Shown one piece after another: positions 38,361-42,033 of a DNA stretch of 42,033 bases. Where the stretch lies: assembly GCF_001953305.1 (NCBI RefSeq), contig NZ_MTFE01000010.1, forward strand, positions 4,365,289-4,407,321, read 5' to 3'. The first letter of the stretch is position 1; every line of letters begins with the position of its first letter. The notes beneath the pieces were generated by a model, which saw only the letters and a list, made by a program, of their open reading frames with translations, had not been told where the DNA came from and ran no database searches. A program made the position numbers and the translations under genes. The DNA comes from Cnuella takakiae. GTDB taxonomy: Bacteria; Bacteroidota; Bacteroidia; Chitinophagales; Chitinophagaceae.

Positions 38361-40100
38361 TTATTTCCGCTTTTTCCTTTTACCATATATATGCCTTGCC
38401 TGCTGCACGAGCGTGATGAACTCCAGTTGGGAAGGATTGCCGTTGCCAAGGGCAGGTCTTGCCAGTCGCAGTACATCTTCAAAATCAAGGTTGCGGGTAT
38501 AACGGCTATTGCGCAGCAGCATGCCAAACAGCGCAACCGAACCTGCCAGTTGGTACTCCTTTTCCAGGGCAGTCCACGGGATGAAATTAATAGGCTTAGC
38601 AAAATCCCGCTGCAGCATTTTGCCGTCCCCCGGCAAGTGGTACTGTATATGAAAACGGGCGGGAATGGTTTGGTGCAGATCGGCTACCTGGGGCTCCAGT
38701 TCAAACAGCAGCAGGGAGGCATAGGCCGAGCCAATCTCGCCACCTTCGATGGTAGCCAGCGGGTCGTGGATGGCGCCTACTTTATTATCAAAACCAATCA
38801 GTCGGTAGTGCTTTACAAAAGCCGGGTCGAAGTGAACGGTAAAGGAGGCATTATCCGCAACGGTATAAAGGGTTTGCATGAACTCGTGTAGCAGCACCTT
38901 TTCGGCTTCGGCATAGCTGTCGATGTAGGCAAAATTGCCGTGCCCTTTTTGCGCCAGGGCCTGTATCCTTGAATCCTTGTAATTGCCCATACCCACGCCC
39001 AGGCAGGTAAGGTATACCCCCGCACGGGTTTGGGTAGCAATCAGGTTTTCCAGTTCTGCTTCGGAGCGGAGGCCTACGTTGAAATCGCCATCGGTGGCAA
39101 GGATCACCCGGTTGTTGCCGTTTTTGATAAAATGATTTTGGGCCACACTGTAGGCCAGTTTTACCCCCGACTCACCCGGCGTAGATCCGCCCGGCTCCAG
39201 GCTGTCAATTGCCCGGAAAATTTTTTCTTTTTCATTGCCCCCGGCAGTGGGTAGCCACACCCCTATCGTTCCGCCATACACCACGATGCTTACAGAGTCT
39301 TTGTCGCGGAGGTTTTGCACCAGGCTACGAAACCCTGACTTCAGCAGGGGCAGGCGGTTGGGCATATCCATACTTCCGGAAACATCTATTAGAAAAGTAA
39401 GATGGCTTGGCGGCAGGCTGTCGGGAGCGATTTTGCGGGAGGCCAACTGAACCAGCATCAGCTGGTTCTGGCTGTTCCAGGGGCAGTTGGTGAGTAGAGA
39501 TTTGACGGAAAAGGTTTCTCCAGGCGGCGGCTCTTCGTACCGGAAATTAAAGTAATTGATCATTTCCTCAATGCGCACCGCATCGGGCGGAACGGGAGTA
39601 TTCATTTTCAGGAAACGTCGCACATTGCTGTAAGAGGCGCGGTCCACGTTGAGGCGTATACCGGTGGATGGAAAAGCACCCGAAGGCACAAAGCCATTTT
39701 CCACCAACGAAACATAGGTCTCATTACCGGTAAGCCAGGGCTGCTGAAAATCGCGGGAAAGATTCTGGGTAAAAGAGGCCAACCGGCTCATGGAGCCCGC
39801 CGTGGCGGGTTTGCGCTTCAGCTCCACTTTAAGGTATTCGTTGGCCCGGGCAGGGAGCCGGCGACTCAGAAAGCCATCCATGCTGAAGGTAAGCGTATCT
39901 ACATGCCTGTTGGAAAGAATACCAAAGCCACCGGCTGCACCGGCACGAATAACATAACCCGTACTGTGCTGCAAAATGGCCACGTTGGCCAGGGGCTTTC
40001 CGTGCTCGTCGGTCACCTCGCCACGGATATATACCTGCTGGCCAAAACCCCAAAAGGGCAGCAGCAAACAACAGAGCCATAACGGTAGGCGGTTATTCAA
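38361..40100 (-). CDS. Secreted von Willebrand factor A protein, YfbK type
   Basis: 579 residues from a TTG at 40100 (MNNRLPLWLCCLLLPFWGFG), which gives a clean signal peptide. A longer frame from TTG 40190 would start inside the repeat 40161-40232 and bury the signal. After the signal comes a carboxypeptidase-regulatory-like beta domain (VYIRGEVTDEHGKPLANVAI, about 21-100), then the YfbK N-terminal region (NVDRASYSNVRRFL, PPDAVRIEEMINYF), a vWA domain with a complete MIDAS (DVSGSMD, a later Ser/Thr loop and ATDGDFNVG), and a DUF3520-like C-terminus. The fusion of the regulatory-like domain to YfbK is typical of Bacteroidota. Function is unknown. Confidence 0.86.
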   Translation of the reverse strand: MNNRLPLWLCCLLLPFWGFGQQVYIRGEVTDEHGKPLANVAILQHSTGYVIRAGAAGGFGILSNRHVDTLTFSMDGFLSRRLPARANEYLKVELKRKPATAGSMSRLASFTQNLSRDFQQPWLTGNETYVSLVENGFVPSGAFPSTGIRLNVDRASYSNVRRFLKMNTPVPPDAVRIEEMINYFNFRYEEPPPGETFSVKSLLTNCPWNSQNQLMLVQLASRKIAPDSLPPSHLTFLIDVSGSMDMPNRLPLLKSGFRSLVQNLRDKDSVSIVVYGGTIGVWLPTAGGNEKEKIFRAIDSLEPGGSTPGESGVKLAYSVAQNHFIKNGNNRVILATDGDFNVGLRSEAELENLIATQTRAGVYLTCLGVGMGNYKDSRIQALAQKGHGNFAYIDSYAEAEKVLLHEFMQTLYTVADNASFTVHFDPAFVKHYRLIGFDNKVGAIHDPLATIEGGEIGSAYASLLLFELEPQVADLHQTIPARFHIQYHLPGDGKMLQRDFAKPINFIPWTALEKEYQLAGSVALFGMLLRNSRYTRNLDFEDVLRLARPALGNGNPSQLEFITLVQQARHIYGKRKKRK

Positions 40101-40160
40101 AGCAGACAGATTAACTGCCAAAGTACAAAATAGCGGGGAAGTGAGTGGGAAGGCGTCTTT

Positions 40161-40232
40161 GGTGTTTAGTTTATGGTTTTTAGTTAACAACTGCTTGTCT
40201 AACTAAAAACCATAAACCAAAAACTATAAACC
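40161..40232. repeat. Hairpin word repeat (AACTAAAAACCATAAACC family)
   Basis: GTTTATGGTTTTTAGTTA (40169-40186) pairs perfectly with 40200-40217 over 18 bp around a 13-nt loop. Related words continue on both sides. The right end lies about 4 nt from the hpt stop codon. Confidence 0.9.
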
Positions 40233-40236
40233 TACA

Positions 40237-40770
40237 TTAAGCAAGTTGGTAAATCTCCTTCAAATTCCGTCCCAGTCCATCGTAGTCGAGGCCATAGCCT
40301 ACCACGAACTTGTTGGGGATGGCAAAGCCCACGTAATCGATCTGGAGCGGAAACTGTGTTGCCTCGGGTTTATGCAGCAGGGCGGCAATACGCAGCGATG
40401 CCGGTTGCTGGTGCTGCAACTGTGGCAGGAAGTGGTGCAGGGTCTTGCCTGTGTCCACGATGTCTTCCACGATGATCACGTCGCGGGCATAGAGGTCCTG
40501 TTCCAAACCGATGGCCGTGATCACGTTGCCACTGCTCTTCATGCCTTTGTAGGAGGCCAGTTTGATAAAGGATATTTCCGCATCGATATTGATTTGTTTG
40601 AACAGGTCGGATGCAAACATAAACGACCCGTTGAGGATGGCGATAAACAGGGGCTTTTTGCCTGCATAATCGCGGTTGAGCGCATCGGCCAACTCCTTTA
40701 CTTTCGCTGCGATGACCGCCTCGGTAAGGTAGGGGCCAAACTCCTTGTCTTTTACACGTACTTTTTCCAT
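40237..40770 (-). CDS. hpt: Hypoxanthine phosphoribosyltransferase
   Basis: Makes IMP or GMP from the free base and PRPP. The start is 40770 (MEKVRVKDKEFGPYLTEAVI), giving 177 residues; the extension to 40830 lies inside the upstream gene. The PRPP motif VIIVEDIVDTGKT near 95-107 and the base-binding region KFVVGYGLDYDG near 153-164 are intact. The ATG shares a base with the TAA stop of the LysM gene (TAATG), so translation is probably coupled. Confidence 0.96.
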   Translation of the reverse strand: MEKVRVKDKEFGPYLTEAVIAAKVKELADALNRDYAGKKPLFIAILNGSFMFASDLFKQINIDAEISFIKLASYKGMKSSGNVITAIGLEQDLYARDVIIVEDIVDTGKTLHHFLPQLQHQQPASLRIAALLHKPEATQFPLQIDYVGFAIPNKFVVGYGLDYDGLGRNLKEIYQLA

Positions 40771-42033
40771 TATTTCCGGATGCGAAGTGCCTGACCGCTG
40801 CGCAGGTTCATGTCCTGCATGTCGTTCCACTTCATGATTTCTTCAATGCTTACAGAATATTTCCTGGAGATGGCGTAAAGGGTCTCTTTGGGCTGAACAA
40901 TGTGTTCGGTATAGGAGCCACCTGTGGGCTCACTGGCTTGCAGGGGCACCATATTGACGGGCTGCGCGGGGCCACCGGCCTGCTGCACCGATTGCTGCAC
41001 TACCTGGGGCAGGTCGGCCTTGGCCATAGTAGTTGCAAGGCGGGGCATGCCGGCAGCTTTGTGTTTGAGATAAAGGGTTTCACCAATTTCGGGCTGCTGG
41101 CTAGGCTGGAGGTGGTTGAGTGCCAGCAGGCTTTCCAAACGGATGCCTTCTGACTGGGCAATGCTGTACAGGGTTTCGCCAAAACCAACTTTGTGGGTTT
41201 CGTTGTTGCCCGACTTGCGCTTACGCTGCAGGTACAACAGGCCATCGGCATCAGCAGTTTCCTGGGGCGCCATATCGTTGAAGTCGAACAGGCGCGAAAG
41301 CGGCATATTATGTTCCTCGGCTACCTGGAGGTAAGATGTGCCTTTGGTGATATACTTAACCTTGGTATCGTTGATCCGGAAAACACCCGATGGATACAGG
41401 GGCATGATGGGTGCAGGGAGCGCTGCCGGTTCGGCAACCACGGTGCGGGCAACCGCAGCCACCGGCTGGCTTGCAGCGGGCGTGGTGATGCCCTGTGCCC
41501 ATAGCACATCCGGGCCCTCGGTTTTCTGCCCCATGGCCACAAGGGTATAATCGTGGAGGTTGTAATCGCGAATCAGCTTGATGAGGATCTGCGGGTATTT
41601 GGGGTTGGTGGCATAGCCAGCCTTTTTGAGGCCATAAGCCCAGCTTTCATAATCGGTAGGATCGAGCGAAAACAGGGCATTGTAGTGCTTGCGGGTTTTC
41701 AGGAAATCCGAATGATCGCGGTAAGAATCAAAGGCATTGTCGTATTTACGGAAACATTCCTGCGGTGCATCATCATCGTGGTTTACCGAGGCACCCGTCC
41801 AGGTTTCTTTGCACTTGATACCAAAATGGTTATTTGATTTGCGCACCAGCACCGAGGTACCGGCCATCGTTTCGTGAATACCCTGCGCCAGCGTGATGGA
41901 TGCCGGCACACCGGTGCGTTTCATTTCTTCGATTGCAATATCCTTGAATTGGGTAACGTAGGAACGGATCACGGAAGCCGGTTGGGCAAAGCTTGCTTGA
42001 GCGGCCATTAAAATACCGAGGAATAGCGGCAGG
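40770..42033 (-). CDS. LysM glucosaminidase, 5' end cut by the window edge
   Basis: A peptidoglycan hydrolase of the glucosaminidase (PF01832) type, exported. The frame stays open to the right edge. The upstream codons LPLFLGIL, then MAAQASFAQP, look like the hydrophobic core and cleavage zone of a signal peptide, so the true start is off the window and the ATG at 42008 is internal. The catalytic region ITLAQGIHETMAG lies near the start, followed by NNHFGIKC and YDNAFDSYRDHSDFL. Two LysM-like domains occupy the C-terminal half (one near KVGFGETLYSIAQSEGI, one at HIVQPKETLYAISRKYSVSI). It is coupled to hpt by a TAATG overlap. Confidence 0.93.
   Translation of the reverse strand, partial: LPLFLGILMAAQASFAQPASVIRSYVTQFKDIAIEEMKRTGVPASITLAQGIHETMAGTSVLVRKSNNHFGIKCKETWTGASVNHDDDAPQECFRKYDNAFDSYRDHSDFLKTRKHYNALFSLDPTDYESWAYGLKKAGYATNPKYPQILIKLIRDYNLHDYTLVAMGQKTEGPDVLWAQGITTPAASQPVAAVARTVVAEPAALPAPIMPLYPSGVFRINDTKVKYITKGTSYLQVAEEHNMPLSRLFDFNDMAPQETADADGLLYLQRKRKSGNNETHKVGFGETLYSIAQSEGIRLESLLALNHLQPSQQPEIGETLYLKHKAAGMPRLATTMAKADLPQVVQQSVQQAGGPAQPVNMVPLQASEPTGGSYTEHIVQPKETLYAISRKYSVSIEEIMKWNDMQDMNLRSGQALRIRK

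Noticed and set aside
38361-40190. Long version of the von Willebrand gene starting at 40190
   Set aside because: Its first residues are translated from the ACTAAAAACCATAAACC repeat and would hide the signal peptide. The TTG at 40100 is preferred.

Overview
The window is ordinary chromosome of a Bacteroidota bacterium, most likely family Chitinophagaceae or a close relative (inference). Supporting signs are near-perfect Bacteroidota promoter boxes (TAnnTTTG) in front of many genes, absence of Shine-Dalgarno sequences, a small protein with a type IX secretion (Por) C-terminal sorting domain, LptF/LptG permease next to tgt, a NIF3 protein next to a CT398-type zinc-ribbon coiled-coil protein, and a mitochondrial-type citrate synthase. 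About 38 protein genes are visible. There are no tRNA, rRNA, CRISPR, phage or transposase genes.

Layout. 1-4 kb, minus strand: citrate synthase, an LptF/LptG-type permease and a tRNA-guanine transglycosylase that lacks all four zinc ligands. 4.2-6.2 kb, plus: a family 2 glycosyltransferase and rsmG. 6.5-13.5 kb, minus: M1 metallopeptidase, a PepSY-like secreted protein, a small unknown pair (GNAT-like protein plus a 64-residue basic protein), rsmI, purS, pssA and an aminopeptidase P. 13.8-16.3 kb: secreted DUF922 protein, deoxynucleoside kinase, trpS. 16.5-19.7 kb: gatC, a MacB/LolD-like ATPase, PduO-type cobalamin adenosyltransferase, lolD-like ATPase, a DUF2795 protein. 20-27.6 kb, minus: fabI, a translationally coupled AAA-ATPase and TPR membrane protein pair, recN, zinc-ribbon coiled-coil protein, NIF3 protein. 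27.7-33.6 kb: M32 carboxypeptidase, peroxiredoxin, a protein that is little more than a type IX sorting domain, an RlmI-like methyltransferase, grpE and dnaJ. 33.7-42 kb: an eight-PAS soluble histidine kinase, a dead META-domain lipoprotein gene, a von Willebrand (YfbK-type) protein, hpt, and a LysM glucosaminidase cut by the right edge.

The most unusual part is the intergenic DNA. Most gaps are filled by inverted pairs of short repeats from at least ten unrelated families. Two families are precise REP-like palindromes, seven arms of one (CCTAAGTTCCCCCTT...) being present. The others are degenerate 'word' arrays such as GTTTGGAGTTTGGGG or TTAGCTAATTAGCACA. The outer end of an arm normally touches, or even contains, the stop codon of the adjoining gene. 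At three convergent junctions the arms bracket a 19-22 bp perfect-stem terminator. At tgt/glycosyltransferase the two arms each carry a promoter -7 box facing outward. One arm is read through as the N-terminus of PssA. Several genes have the -7 box only 4-8 nt before ATG, implying leaderless mRNAs.

Functionally the genes are mostly housekeeping: lipid and envelope (fabI, pssA, permease, lolD), tRNA and ribosome modification (tgt, rsmG, rsmI, RlmI-like, trpS, gatC), nucleotide metabolism (purS, hpt, deoxynucleoside kinase), protein quality control (grpE-dnaJ, peptidases) and DNA repair (recN). The best candidates for undescribed biology are the stop-codon-abutting repeat system, the zinc-less TGT, the AAA/TPR membrane pair and the GNAT-like/small-protein pair.
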